Source of the DNA: Nitrospinaceae bacterium
Lineage (GTDB): Bacteria; Nitrospinota; Nitrospinia; Nitrospinales; VA-1
DNA: 38,599 nt
Assembly: GCA_023271875.1 (NCBI GenBank)
Contig: JALPWY010000013.1
Coordinates: forward strand, 1 to 38,599
Direction of reading: 5' to 3'
Below are positions 16,780-24,611 of this stretch, one piece after another (the stretch's first letter is position 1; every line of letters starts with the position of its first letter). The translations under genes were made by a program, and so were the position numbers. The notes beneath the pieces are model-generated. The model made no database searches. It worked only from the letters and a program-made list of their open reading frames with translations, and was not told the DNA's origin.

Positions 16780-16793
16780 TTAAAACAAGTTAT

Positions 16794-17297
16794 TTAGAAT
16801 TCGTTGCTTTGTGTTGGTTGTTGGCCAAGACTCTGGGCTAGAATTTTAGAAAATTTTAGACCTCGGTGCATTTTTACAGCTTGTTTGATAGGTAGCTTGA
16901 CTGCTCCTGCATACGAAGCAAGTGAGTGGACTATAGCCTGTTTGATCCACCAAACAGCGTAGGTGATAAACTTTACTTCACGTGAAGGATCAAACCTCTT
17001 GGCAGCTTGAATGATGCCGATGTTCCCTTCTTTAATTAAATCCTGCCGGGAGAGTCCACATCCACGGTACTTATTAGCTATTGACGCAACATATCTCAAG
17101 TTTCTTTGAACTAGTTTTTGGAGCGCCGCAATGTCACCTTCCGCTATCTTATGGCCCAATTTACACTCTTCATCGCGAGTCGGTGGTTTGATTTTACTGA
17201 TTTCACTCATATAGCGAGTTAAAGCGTCGGGACGTGAACCTGTATTTAAGTTTTCCCCATTTGATTTTTGGAATTTTGTTTTGACAGTCATCAACAT
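16794..17297 (-). CDS. Sigma-70-like protein truncated within region 3, lacking region 4
   Basis: From the ATG ten bases after the bamD stop, the product is 167 residues. It has region 1.2 (about 24-55), full region 2 (about 62-137, including DLIKEGNIG, the core-binding helix, and the region 2.3/2.4 motif YAVWWIKQAI) and a short region 3 start ending G-Q-Q-P-T-Q-S-N-E-F, after which it stops. The -35-binding region 4 is absent, and no continuation is found in any frame before plsY. It may direct transcription at extended -10 promoters or compete for core polymerase. A degraded copy is the alternative, but the frame is intact and sits in a tight operon. Confidence 0.8.
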   Translation of the reverse strand: MLMTVKTKFQKSNGENLNTGSRPDALTRYMSEISKIKPPTRDEECKLGHKIAEGDIAALQKLVQRNLRYVASIANKYRGCGLSRQDLIKEGNIGIIQAAKRFDPSREVKFITYAVWWIKQAIVHSLASYAGAVKLPIKQAVKMHRGLKFSKILAQSLGQQPTQSNEF

Positions 17298-17307
17298 CGT
17301 TATCTTA

Positions 17308-18060
17308 TTAACGTAAAGCTGTAAGCCTCTTTTTTGCTTTAAGCATGAACCGGCTTCTAGGATATTCTCTGGTAAACTTCTTATAAAGTAAACGTGCTTC
17401 CCTGAAGTTTTGTTCATAAAAATTCGATTCTGCGATAAGAAACGCTGCCTCATCAAAAAATTTTTGTTTTGCGTGGTTATCTAGAAGACTTTTGAACCTG
17501 GAAATGGCCGAAAGGTAAGCCCCTGTACGGTAATAGAATTTCCCGATCTCTAGAACATTTTTTGCTAGATTAAAATCGCATTCATTTTTTTTTTGTTTAG
17601 CCTGCCTCAGGTACTTGCTCTTGGGAAACTGGTCAATTAATTGTTGGAATCCGTCACGCGCATCTTTTGTTACAACCTGATCTCTTGAGACATTGTCCAC
17701 ACGTTGATAGTCCGACATGGCTTTAAAAAAATAGGCTCGGTCGGTATTTTTATGTCTCGGATATAATTCAATAAATTTTTCAAAATGAAATTTTGCTTCT
17801 TCATACTCCTCAAAACTATAATGAGATCTGGCTATAAGCAGTAGCGCTTGTGTTCGCTCTTTGCTGTCGGGAAAATCTTCAATGAGTTGTGTAAATAGGG
17901 TTCTTGCTTGGAGATCTTGGTCTAGTTTAATTGCTTTAATTCCCTCTTCAAGTAGTTCTTTAGGCGAATCGGCTACGATTTCTTTGGTGAAGAGAGAGCA
18001 TGAATAAATGGTTGAAAGACCAGTAATAATACCTATGGTGATAGATAGGCGAAAGTTCAT
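17308..18060 (-). CDS. bamD: Outer-membrane assembly lipoprotein BamD
   Basis: The 250-residue protein has a lipoprotein signal peptide (lipobox ending at Cys21, T-I-Y-S-C) and a chain of TPR-like repeats (about 30-250) with the BamD-type pattern of A..LF..li..FP.S....A and repeated Y-P-x-x segments. BamD is the essential lipoprotein of the BAM complex that inserts beta-barrel proteins in the outer membrane. It marks the organism as Gram-negative. It heads the minus-strand run bamD-sigma-plsY and is divergent from exbB. Confidence 0.87.
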   Translation of the reverse strand: MNFRLSITIGIITGLSTIYSCSLFTKEIVADSPKELLEEGIKAIKLDQDLQARTLFTQLIEDFPDSKERTQALLLIARSHYSFEEYEEAKFHFEKFIELYPRHKNTDRAYFFKAMSDYQRVDNVSRDQVVTKDARDGFQQLIDQFPKSKYLRQAKQKKNECDFNLAKNVLEIGKFYYRTGAYLSAISRFKSLLDNHAKQKFFDEAAFLIAESNFYEQNFREARLLYKKFTREYPRSRFMLKAKKRLTALR

Positions 18061-18259
18061 TGTGAAAAAATTTTATAACAATCATTAGGTTTATATAATA
18101 ACTAGAATAGCTATTGATCTCACAATATACACCAAAGTCTTTCGAATTGGATATTATTTGTGCGTGTCTTGCTATCCAGATTTTATTCATGCTATAACAC
18201 GATCTGGTTATTATGTTTGCTTGGTTGAAAGCACAGGAGCGATATAATTTGATAATTGT

Positions 18260-19057
18260 ATGGGTATGCATTTAACTACAAAAATAAAATTTAAAGCCTT
18301 TGCGGTGATTTTAGTAGTAATTGGTTTTTCTTCAGACTTGTATGCCGCTGAAATAACCAACCCTAGTTCAAGTTTAAAAATTCTGGCTTTTGTTGAAAAG
18401 GGAGGGTTAATGATGTATCCCATAATTTTTTGTTCCATACTTATGGCTGGAATTGGGCTGGAAAGAGCTTATAATTTGCGACGCAAGAATATTATTGACG
18501 CTGAGTTTCTTGATCAGTTCCGTTCGCACTGGAACTGGGATGATATCCAACTAGGATTGCAGTTATGCGCTTCTCATGACACTTCGTTATCGCGTATTCT
18601 CAAAACTGGTTTACTGAGGTTTGGGGAGAAGGTAGATGCAATAGAGCGGGCGATTGAGGGCGCAGGTCAGCATGAAGCCTCCTTGCTGAATTCCAATTTA
18701 CGCGCTTTAGGTGCTATAGCAAATATTACTCCTATGATGGGATTATTAGGTACTGTGTTTGGAATGATTAAGGCTTTTGATGTTATTTCACAAGGAGGGA
18801 CAGGAAATCCGGGGTTGGTTGCCAGTGGTATTTCAGAGGCTTTGATTACTACAGCAGCGGGCATGATAGTGGGCATTCCAGCTTTGGTTTTATACCACTA
18901 TTTTAGGGCGAAAATTGATCGCTTTGTTTTTGAAATGGAAGAAATTTCTTTTCAGCTTATTGAAGAACTTTCCTTCAAGGCCATGCGTGAGAAAAAGAAG
19001 AGTGAGCAAGCGTGGGAAAAGAAAAGTAAACCTAAAAATGCAAAGAGAGAAGAATAA
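18260..19057 (+). CDS. exbB: ExbB/TolQ-type proton channel protein with N-terminal signal sequence
   Basis: The 265-residue protein has the MotA/TolQ/ExbB domain: three membrane spans (near 50-70, 140-165 and 185-205) and the conserved stretches NITPMMGLLGTVFGMI and GISEALITTAAGMIVGIPAL. ExbB assembles with ExbD to couple proton flow to an energised partner such as TonB. An extra hydrophobic leader ending L-Y-A-A resembles a signal peptide, seen in some ExbB homologues. The first ATG has an AGGAGC at 18235-18240, unusually far upstream (19 bases). exbD follows by 34 bases; no TonB gene is in the window. TolQ remains possible. Confidence 0.9.
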   Translation: MGMHLTTKIKFKAFAVILVVIGFSSDLYAAEITNPSSSLKILAFVEKGGLMMYPIIFCSILMAGIGLERAYNLRRKNIIDAEFLDQFRSHWNWDDIQLGLQLCASHDTSLSRILKTGLLRFGEKVDAIERAIEGAGQHEASLLNSNLRALGAIANITPMMGLLGTVFGMIKAFDVISQGGTGNPGLVASGISEALITTAAGMIVGIPALVLYHYFRAKIDRFVFEMEEISFQLIEELSFKAMREKKKSEQAWEKKSKPKNAKREE

Positions 19058-19091
19058 AGCAATTTACAACTTTCCTTAATGAGTAGATTCA

Positions 19092-19487
19092 ATGCGTTTT
19101 CGAAGTGAAAATGAAGAAAATTTTTCGTTTGACTTGACTCCGCTTGTTGATGTGGTGTTTCTCTTGCTCATATTTTTTATGGTATCGACAGTATTTGTTG
19201 ACTTTAAACGACAGATGGATATTTCTTTACCTTCCTCAAAGTCATCAGTGCCAAGCGAGTCTCAGGAACCGGTTAAGGTCGAGTTGACTTTGGATAAGCA
19301 GATATTTTTGAATGGGAAAAAGGTAACCCTCGAAGAATTTCAGTCAGCACTTTCGAAAATTTCAGTAAGTAAAAATAATGCGGCAGTTATCAGAGCAGAT
19401 AAGAACTTGCCATATGGCAATGTCATTAAGATTATGGGTATTCTTCAAAGTGCCAAAATTCTAGATATTGGGGTAGCGGTCAAATAA
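19092..19487 (+). CDS. exbD: ExbD/TolR-type biopolymer transport protein
   Basis: This 131-residue protein has a short cytoplasmic head, one transmembrane helix (about 16-36, T-P-L-V-D-V-V-F-L-L-L) containing the essential proton-carrying aspartate D20, and a periplasmic ExbD domain ending VMGILQSAKILDIGVAVK-like. It works with the upstream ExbB to convert the proton gradient into force on a partner protein. Full family length. The gene is convergent with the 100-residue hypothetical, 15 bases away. Confidence 0.95.
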   Translation: MRFRSENEENFSFDLTPLVDVVFLLLIFFMVSTVFVDFKRQMDISLPSSKSSVPSESQEPVKVELTLDKQIFLNGKKVTLEEFQSALSKISVSKNNAAVIRADKNLPYGNVIKIMGILQSAKILDIGVAVK

Positions 19488-19502
19488 CTGTTTGTCCTAG
19501 GT

Positions 19503-19805
19503 CTATTTGTGCCGCAGGATTTTTGGCTTGTTCCGATCGGCGATCCACCTATTTAGCATTCGTAGTTCATCGAAGCCTAGCATATCAATCAATGTGTCCG
19601 GATTACTGTGGTCCTCATCGTTGATCACCACGCCGCAATAATTCCTTTCAACATAGGCTGCCACATGTGCTTTGAACTGAGGGAATTTAGAAAATAATTC
19701 AGAGAAAATTTCTTTCTGGTACTCAGGAGTTTTGTCTTTGGATCTGTATTTAGAAAGCTTTGATGTTAGTTTTGTTCGAAAATTCCCTTTGATAAGTATT
19801 CCCAT
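19503..19805 (-). CDS. Hypothetical protein, 100 aa
   Basis: A soluble, charge-rich protein with no signal peptide or membrane span; the start ATG has a clear Shine-Dalgarno (AGGAAGAG). It contains a basic N-terminal half (F-R-T-K-L-T-S-K-L-S-K-Y-R), a middle FSKFPQFKAHVAAYVERNYCG, and an acidic tail segment with M-L-G-F-D-E-L-R. I do not recognise the family. Convergent with exbD. Confidence 0.7.
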   Translation of the reverse strand: MGILIKGNFRTKLTSKLSKYRSKDKTPEYQKEIFSELFSKFPQFKAHVAAYVERNYCGVVINDEDHSNPDTLIDMLGFDELRMLNRWIADRNKPKILRHK

Positions 19806-19968
19806 AATTGTTCTCTTCCTATGTAAAGAGTTCGACTACGGCATATATAGTTTTGTGATACTAAAATAAATTATCGATTAGTTCAATTTTATATTGAATG
19901 TCTGATGGCCAAACTAGAAAAGATTTTTGGATTTTGATAGTTTTAATGAAATATTTGTCGGAAGAGGG

Positions 19969-20556
19969 TTAATTTTTGTGGTTAAAGTTAAACTTGATCA
20001 TAGCATCATCCAAAACTTTTCGTGTTGAATTTGCGGCTTCATGTTGATTTTTTTGTTCAAATAAATCAACGGCTTTTCTCAGGTTGATAATTACGAGGTA
20101 CTTGAATGGTGGTCCCTTCCTGAAGTTATAATAGGCCCACCCAAGATTACCGTGTGCTTCAGCATCGTCTTGTCGTCGATGGACGACTATGTTTAATTGG
20201 GCGATAGCGTCTTCCCAACGTTCTAGGTGATTATAGACATTTCCCAAACTATAGCGGGCATCAAGGTTTCCGGGTTCTAGTTCGACGGCTTTTTCGAAAG
20301 CGACTGCAGCTTTTTTCGGTTTGTTTAGATTTTTATATGCCAGCGCAAGATTAAAATAGGCAACGGTCGCATTGGGGTTACGCTCAATTGATTTTTTATA
20401 TGCGTCAACCGCCTCTTCAAAGTGGCCTTGGTGACGGAGCGTGTTTCCTTTCAAAAACCAATCCTCAGCTTTTTCTTGTGACCAAGTATCAGGAGCAAAG
20501 CCAAATAGAAGCACCCATGTGGTTGCTACAAGTAAAAAAGTATCATTTTGACTCAT
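19969..20556 (-). CDS. Exported TPR-repeat protein
   Basis: This 195-residue protein has an N-terminal signal peptide (hydrophobic LLVATTWVLLFGFAPDTWS, cleavage near residue 26) followed by about three to four canonical TPR motifs (for example A-E-D-W-F-L-K-G-N-T-L-R-H-Q-G-H-F-E-E-A and the A-Y-F-N-L-A-L-A-Y-K repeat). TPRs mediate protein-protein contacts, here in the periplasm. GAGG precedes the start by about six to seven bases. No partner can be inferred; it is followed by the ABC ATPase gene on the same strand, but the 81-base gap gives no clear operon. Confidence 0.85.
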   Translation of the reverse strand: MSQNDTFLLVATTWVLLFGFAPDTWSQEKAEDWFLKGNTLRHQGHFEEAVDAYKKSIERNPNATVAYFNLALAYKNLNKPKKAAVAFEKAVELEPGNLDARYSLGNVYNHLERWEDAIAQLNIVVHRRQDDAEAHGNLGWAYYNFRKGPPFKYLVIINLRKAVDLFEQKNQHEAANSTRKVLDDAMIKFNFNHKN

Positions 20557-20637
20557 TGTGAACCTCGATTCCTGTAGTTAGATGATTTCGATTGTACAGT
20601 ATTCATTTGGGCTTGGGCAAGGAGAGGGGCTGGTTAT

Positions 20638-21450
20638 TTAGTTTAGGTATTTAATAAAGTTCCCTGAACTATTTGGTCGACTTTCTGTAATCCAGTAGCG
20701 GCCTGATTTTTTTTTCAATTCTATATGGCAATCGAAAACCTCCGATAGATTGGGTCCAGTGAGCATTTTGCTTTTAGTTCCTCTAGAAAAAATGGTGCCG
20801 TTTTTGAGAAATAGAACATGAGTTGTTAGAGGAAGAATTTCGTCAATATGGTGGGTTACATAGATTAATTGAGTTTTGGTTTTGGCAAGTTTTTTGAGAG
20901 TTTGTAAAAATAGTTCCTTTGTCGGAATGTCCAACCCTGCACAAGGCTCATCTAGAATTAATAAGTCAGGGTGGTTGACCAGAGCTCTAGCTAAAAGAAT
21001 TCGTCTGGCCTCTCCATACGATATCCTCCCAATCGGTTCATTGCTTAATCTTCGTATTCCTAAAAACTCCATCCAATATGCGGCTGTTTCCCTTTGCTTT
21101 TGGCTCGCTTGTTTGTATAGCCCGATTGAAGAAAAAAAGCCAGATACGACCACATCTTTGCCAAGAGTAGTAGATGCATACTTTTCTTGAAAATCTGCTG
21201 ATACAAAGCCGATTCGTTTTCTAGCATTGCTAAGTGGTCCGTGTTGATCATTACCAAACCAACGAACTTCGCCACCGTCAATTGGTATTAACTCGCCAAA
21301 GATGAGTTTCATAAATGATGTTTTCCCTGCCCCATTAACACCCACGACTGCCCAATTTTCTTTTTTTTTCATGGTCCAGTCGATAGCGTTGAGGACTTGC
21401 TTACCATTTAAAAAGACATCTGCATTGTGAATGCGGATAAGCCAACTCAT
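20638..21450 (-). CDS. ABC-type ATPase, single nucleotide-binding domain, ModF-like
   Basis: The 270-residue protein is a single ABC nucleotide-binding domain: Walker A GVNGAGKT (37-44), a divergent signature S-Y-G-E-A (144-148; consensus LSGGQ), Walker B DLLILDEP (162-169), D-loop A-G-L-D, and switch histidine in Y-V-T-H-H. ModF-type ATPases resemble this single-domain form with an N-terminal I-x-x-A-x-V start. No permease gene is adjacent, so a transport role is not shown; it could act in translation or stress. The start is 11 bases after the histidine phosphatase stop, implying one operon. Confidence 0.85.
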   Translation of the reverse strand: MSWLIRIHNADVFLNGKQVLNAIDWTMKKKENWAVVGVNGAGKTSFMKLIFGELIPIDGGEVRWFGNDQHGPLSNARKRIGFVSADFQEKYASTTLGKDVVVSGFFSSIGLYKQASQKQRETAAYWMEFLGIRRLSNEPIGRISYGEARRILLARALVNHPDLLILDEPCAGLDIPTKELFLQTLKKLAKTKTQLIYVTHHIDEILPLTTHVLFLKNGTIFSRGTKSKMLTGPNLSEVFDCHIELKKKSGRYWITESRPNSSGNFIKYLN

Positions 21451-21461
21451 AAAAAACCTTT

Positions 21462-22124
21462 CTATTGAATAGAAATATTTTTATCAGGTGAATTAGGAGA
21501 ACCAATATTACAATGACTTCCTCCCATCAGATCAACAACTGGATCTCCATCCTCGTAATACTGAATAATATTCACGGACGCATAAGGTTGGTTGATGCGG
21601 AAAAGATTTTTAACAGAAATTTCTAATATGTAAGCCAAAATAGTCCGGATTACACCACCATGGCAAAGTATAACGATATTATCGGAAGGGTGGTTTGCTA
21701 AAATACTCTTGAATTTTGGGATTACTCTATCCTTAAGTTGAAAAAATGACTCGCCTCCCTCAACCTGGAAAAGTTCTATATTTTGAAGTCTCTCTTTTAG
21801 TTTGCCGGGATATTTGCGATTGACTTCATTTACACTCAACCCTTCCCAATCACCGAAGGCCAATTCACGTAATTCTTTATAAGGAACGTGTTTTAAGTTG
21901 TGTCCATCTGCTATAAATTTAGCACCTATCTGGGTTCTTTTTAGGTTGCTACTATAGACAGCATCGATTGGTAGGTTTCTCAAAGCTTTGGCAAGAAGGT
22001 GGCTTTGTTCTCTTCCTTTATCTGAAAGGTCAACATCAAAGTGTCCATTAAAGCAAACCTCCCCAGCATTTGCGGTTTCACCATGTCTTATAAGGTATAT
22101 GCGAGTGGTTGCTTTGCCGTTCAT
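21462..22124 (-). CDS. Histidine phosphatase family protein (phosphoglycerate mutase/CobC-like)
   Basis: This 220-residue protein starts with the catalytic R-H-G-E-T motif (R13-H14-G15; H14 is the phosphorylated histidine) and carries the second catalytic histidine in C-H-G-G-V near 155, plus a family-type G-E-S-F-x-x-L segment. The family includes cofactor-dependent phosphoglycerate mutases, alpha-ribazole phosphatases (CobC) and broad phosphatases; the exact substrate is not predictable. It is the upstream partner of the ABC ATPase gene. A strong terminator lies upstream, isolating it from the tiny membrane-protein genes. Confidence 0.88.
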   Translation of the reverse strand: MNGKATTRIYLIRHGETANAGEVCFNGHFDVDLSDKGREQSHLLAKALRNLPIDAVYSSNLKRTQIGAKFIADGHNLKHVPYKELRELAFGDWEGLSVNEVNRKYPGKLKERLQNIELFQVEGGESFFQLKDRVIPKFKSILANHPSDNIVILCHGGVIRTILAYILEISVKNLFRINQPYASVNIIQYYEDGDPVVDLMGGSHCNIGSPNSPDKNISIQ

Positions 22125-22160
22125 GGTTGTTTTTATGGGCAGACAGTATTATTTGGTAGC

Positions 22161-22196
22161 AAAAAAAAATGGCAAGCTACAAGAGCTTGCCATTTT
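22161..22196 (-). terminator. Rho-independent terminator for the tiny membrane-protein genes
   Basis: A 13-bp perfect stem (ATGGCAAGCT/AGCTTGCCAT core, extended by A-T pairs) with a five-base loop is followed by a run of T on the minus strand (A run at 22161-22168). It terminates leftward transcription just downstream of the gene at 22221-22394. Confidence 0.8.
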
Positions 22197-22220
22197 CTCT
22201 GCAAATACTTTAGTTAGTGA

Positions 22221-22394
22221 TTAGTGACCAACACCACCACCGCCGCCTGTGTTCCATAGGTAGTAGAAATCCAAACCCTGAACCTTCATGAGGCCCCAAT
22301 TAATGAATAAGTAATAGAAAAACATCGCGATAAACGCAATAATGAACCACGTAATTGATTTTCCGGTTATGAATTTTTTTTGTTCAAACTCCAC
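22221..22394 (-). CDS. Small single-span membrane protein, 57 aa
   Basis: GTG start with a strong Shine-Dalgarno (GGGGGT, about five bases upstream). The protein has a short basic cytoplasmic head (M-E-F-E-Q-K-K-F-I-T-G-K), a hydrophobic aromatic span (SITWFIIAFIAMFFYYLFI, about 14-32) and a tail ending in a glycine run and histidine (N-T-G-G-G-G-V-G-H). It is not in a known family that I recognise. Small subunits of respiratory oxidases look similar. It is the second of two adjacent minus-strand microgenes with a terminator after it. Confidence 0.7.
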   Translation of the reverse strand: MEFEQKKFITGKSITWFIIAFIAMFFYYLFINWGLMKVQGLDFYYLWNTGGGGGVGH

Positions 22395-22447
22395 AATTAC
22401 CCCCTTTTAGTATTTACTAAACCAAATTTTATTCGAGCCGTTTTCGT

Positions 22448-22552
22448 TTATCGCCAAACTGAAGCGAACCAGTAAAAGAACCACAAACAAAACACAACAG
22501 TTCCCATGTAGATCCACGGGCCGGCTTTTTCCTTAAGTTTTTCTAAGTCCAT
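22448..22552 (-). CDS. Small single-span membrane protein, 34 aa
   Basis: An ATG-start microgene with AGGGGC upstream. The sequence is MDLEKLKEKAGPW, then an aromatic hydrophobic helix (IYMGTVVFCLWFFYWFASVW) and one final arginine. It has the shape of a respiratory-chain microsubunit such as CcoQ-like proteins, but no homology is claimed. It lies 53 bases upstream of the 57-residue microgene on the same strand and is divergent from the 35-residue gene. Confidence 0.65.
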   Translation of the reverse strand: MDLEKLKEKAGPWIYMGTVVFCLWFFYWFASVWR

Positions 22553-22600
22553 TGAAAACGCCCCTAAAATGAAAGTGTTAAATATTAAAACAATTTACTC

Positions 22601-22630
22601 TTGACAGTAATAAATTCCAGATGTTAGCTT
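22601..22630 (+). promoter_or_regulatory. Possible promoter for the 35-aa membrane protein
   Basis: A perfect -35 TTGACA (22601-22606) is followed by an imperfect -10 TAGCTT (22625-22630) at 18-base spacing, about 36 bases before the start at 22667. The position in the divergent gap supports it; the -10 matches only three of six consensus bases. Confidence 0.35.
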
Positions 22631-22666
22631 AGCAAAAATTCAATTCTCTCAACATGAGGAAAGTGC

Positions 22667-22774
22667 ATGCCGAGTAAAGATGGAAAAATCTTCGATAATA
22701 TCGTTTATATAGGTCTTGGGGTTAACGGGCTCACAGCCCTTTACCTACTCCTCATGTACTTCGAGATCATTTAA
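22667..22774 (+). CDS. Small single-span membrane protein, 35 aa
   Basis: An ATG-start ORF with GAGGAAAG about three to eight bases upstream. The peptide is MPSKDGKIFDN followed by a hydrophobic helix (IVYIGLGVNGLTALYLLLMYF) and E-I-I. One membrane span with a charged cytoplasmic head is predicted. It faces the two minus-strand microgenes across a shared divergent region. Not assignable to a family by eye. The remaining intergenic DNA to 22904 has a weak hairpin (TGCCG/CGGCA near 22835-22860) followed by T residues. Confidence 0.6.
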   Translation: MPSKDGKIFDNIVYIGLGVNGLTALYLLLMYFEII

Positions 22775-22904
22775 TCCGCGAACTCTACCACAGGATTTTA
22801 AAATGTGTCAAGGAGAAAACCCTATTGATTGCCGGATAATTGCCTGACTTTCGGCACCACTTTTTTTGTTCGCTTACGATCTCGCATCACATGGTTTCAT
22901 GTAA

Positions 22905-23615
22905 CTAAATTTTTGGGTAAATCACATATAGCATTAAATAGACAAGGGTACTAGTCACCAAAATTAAAGCAAAAATCACCATAGTGACTCGTCCTAGTAT
23001 TCTATGGCGATTAGCGCCATCAGGTAGGGCTTTTTCTATAAATTTTTCTAGATAGATCACGAGGGCTATAACGCCAAAAATGATCGCCCAAGCGAGACTA
23101 GCGGCAAATGATTTTTGGCGTATGAATGTGAGTATCAACTGATTAGCAGCCCAAACTCCTCCTAGTATGGCCATGGTATATTTGAAAATCTTTGGGTTTG
23201 ACCGTAGTTCCCTGCTTTGGAGGATATAATCACCCTCAATTTTGTCACATGCACGAAACCCCTGAAAAATCATATAGATAGATAGAATAAGCCCAAGGCA
23301 CACTAAAACCAAGTGTGTGGTTAGAGTGGGTAGAAAAATATTTTCGTAGACATCTAGCGGTCCACCAAATCCTTCTTTTCCTTCAAGAGTCAACACACCC
23401 AATTGTCGTGCGTAGTAGTAACCAATAAAGTAAATTAGCATCGACACCATAGACACGAAAATTAGTTTGTGGTGTTGTGTGCCCAGTCCTTTTTTTGCCA
23501 ACCCCCAGGCGAAAAGAAACATTACCGTAAATAGTACTGCCAACAGGTAACTAAGATCGGCACCAAACGTGCCAGAAGGAGCCAAAAAACCAGGTTGTGC
23601 TAGTAATTTTTGCAT
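22905..23615 (-). CDS. DUF420-type polytopic membrane protein, likely linked to heme-copper oxidase
   Basis: The 236-residue protein has about seven hydrophobic spans and resembles the DUF420/YozB family: a central T-T-H-L-V-L-V span (H101), histidine pair H48/H49, and a C-terminal H-R-I-L-G-R-V-T segment followed by a span and Y-L-M-L-Y. Genes of this family often sit near cytochrome oxidase assembly or copper genes. None are in this window, but tiny membrane proteins surround it. No signal peptide. Membrane nature is certain; oxidase link is inference. Confidence 0.7.
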   Translation of the reverse strand: MQKLLAQPGFLAPSGTFGADLSYLLAVLFTVMFLFAWGLAKKGLGTQHHKLIFVSMVSMLIYFIGYYYARQLGVLTLEGKEGFGGPLDVYENIFLPTLTTHLVLVCLGLILSIYMIFQGFRACDKIEGDYILQSRELRSNPKIFKYTMAILGGVWAANQLILTFIRQKSFAASLAWAIIFGVIALVIYLEKFIEKALPDGANRHRILGRVTMVIFALILVTSTLVYLMLYVIYPKI

Positions 23616-23698
23616 GTTTTATTGAAGGTAAAAAAAATGGAAAACGTTGGGTAGCGTTCCCGTTTAAGGTGACATCAAGGGTTCTATTTGATTCTTCA

Positions 23699-23878
23699 TC
23701 AGGATTGTTTTCTTTCCAGAAGCCAAGTCCCGCCGTAAAACTCAATTATTCCTAGTATGGCTAAATAGAGAAGAGGCTCCATTTTCCACTGGCCAAAAAA
23801 AAGTAGAACTACCGAAGTAATGGTGGCAAGTCCCAATAACTGCAATGATCGCCCTAGGTAATAAGCTAACCGGCTCAT
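23699..23878 (-). CDS. Small two-span membrane protein, 59 aa
   Basis: An ATG-start microgene six bases after the stop of the gene at 23885-24466, so translationally coupled. The protein begins MSRLAYYLGRSLQLLGL and has two hydrophobic helices (about 12-29 and 35-49) then a short polar tail (L-L-E-R-K-Q-S). The tight spacing to an upstream gene raises confidence that it is coding. No family recognised. Confidence 0.65.
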   Translation of the reverse strand: MSRLAYYLGRSLQLLGLATITSVVLLFFGQWKMEPLLYLAILGIIEFYGGTWLLERKQS

Positions 23879-23884
23879 TAATAT

Positions 23885-24466
23885 TTAGCCACTTCTTTTC
23901 GTCCTTGCCTGCTTATTGGCACTAATCAAGTCTTCAATATTTTGGCGGGCAAAGCTTTGGGTTGACTCTTGCACTAGCTGTAGTGCTAAATTGCCTTGCC
24001 ATGTCAACGCATCCCTTCCAGCAGGCTTCTCTTTTTTGGATTGCTGACTCATTCCTTTGATTTTTTCTGATATTTCCTTGTCACTGTATAGGTCATTCAA
24101 TGGGTAGCTGTAAAGGAGCTTTACGTAGTCTCTCTCTTTTTCAGTATTTTTTTTTGTATCCAGAACAATGTTTTCCATTTCTATGGAAACGGGCTTGCTC
24201 TTAAACCCGGATGCCAGTTTTTTTATTTTAGCGAAATAGCCTTTCATGTCCTTATGATCTTTGAGTTCGTCCTGAGGAATCTTCGAACTTATCTCAAACT
24301 GCATGTTCTCATTAAACACACCGCCCCGACTGACCTCATAGGTGATATTGTCATAGTTAAATCGTCTCCCCTTTTTTTTGTCATATTTTTTTTTCATCTC
24401 TTCTACTACAATATCGAGACCTTTGTCTGCGTATTTACGAAAAAGTATTTGCTTCAATGTTGCCAT
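23885..24466 (-). CDS. Hypothetical soluble protein, 193 aa
   Basis: ATG at 24466 is chosen because a full Shine-Dalgarno (GGAGG) lies five bases upstream; an upstream in-frame start lacks one. The protein is lysine- and glutamate-rich, with MATLKQILFRKYADKG at the start, a basic middle stretch (K-K-K-Y-D-K-K-K-G-R-R), and predicted helical segments towards the end. There is no signal peptide or membrane span. I do not recognise a family. It precedes a two-span microprotein by six bases, so the two probably function together. Confidence 0.7.
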   Translation of the reverse strand: MATLKQILFRKYADKGLDIVVEEMKKKYDKKKGRRFNYDNITYEVSRGGVFNENMQFEISSKIPQDELKDHKDMKGYFAKIKKLASGFKSKPVSIEMENIVLDTKKNTEKERDYVKLLYSYPLNDLYSDKEISEKIKGMSQQSKKEKPAGRDALTWQGNLALQLVQESTQSFARQNIEDLISANKQARTKRSG

Positions 24467-24543
24467 AGCTTCCTCCACTAAAAAAATCAACCTGCACCGA
24501 AAATCAGAATCAAGTCATCCAAAATTGTGTAGAACAAAATAAC

Positions 24544-24565
24544 ATGTTCATCACCTCTTGAACAT
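24544..24565. promoter_or_regulatory. Inverted repeat, possible operator upstream of the 193-aa protein gene
   Basis: ATGTTCA-(8)-TGAACAT forms a perfect 7-bp inverted repeat between the HmuY-like gene and the hypothetical gene at 23885-24466. It has no T run, so an operator is more likely than a terminator. Confidence 0.25.
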
Positions 24566-24611
24566 ACCCAGTTTGCTTTTTAAACGAGGAAAAGGATATT
24601 GGTATGGGGTT

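Noticed and set aside
17298-17456. N-terminal extension of the sigma-like protein
   Set aside because: It would overlap the bamD coding end; the ATG ten bases after the bamD stop fits better.
22835-22860. Weak hairpin as terminator after the 35-aa gene
   Set aside because: Five-base stem and very long loop; cannot be supported beyond a note.
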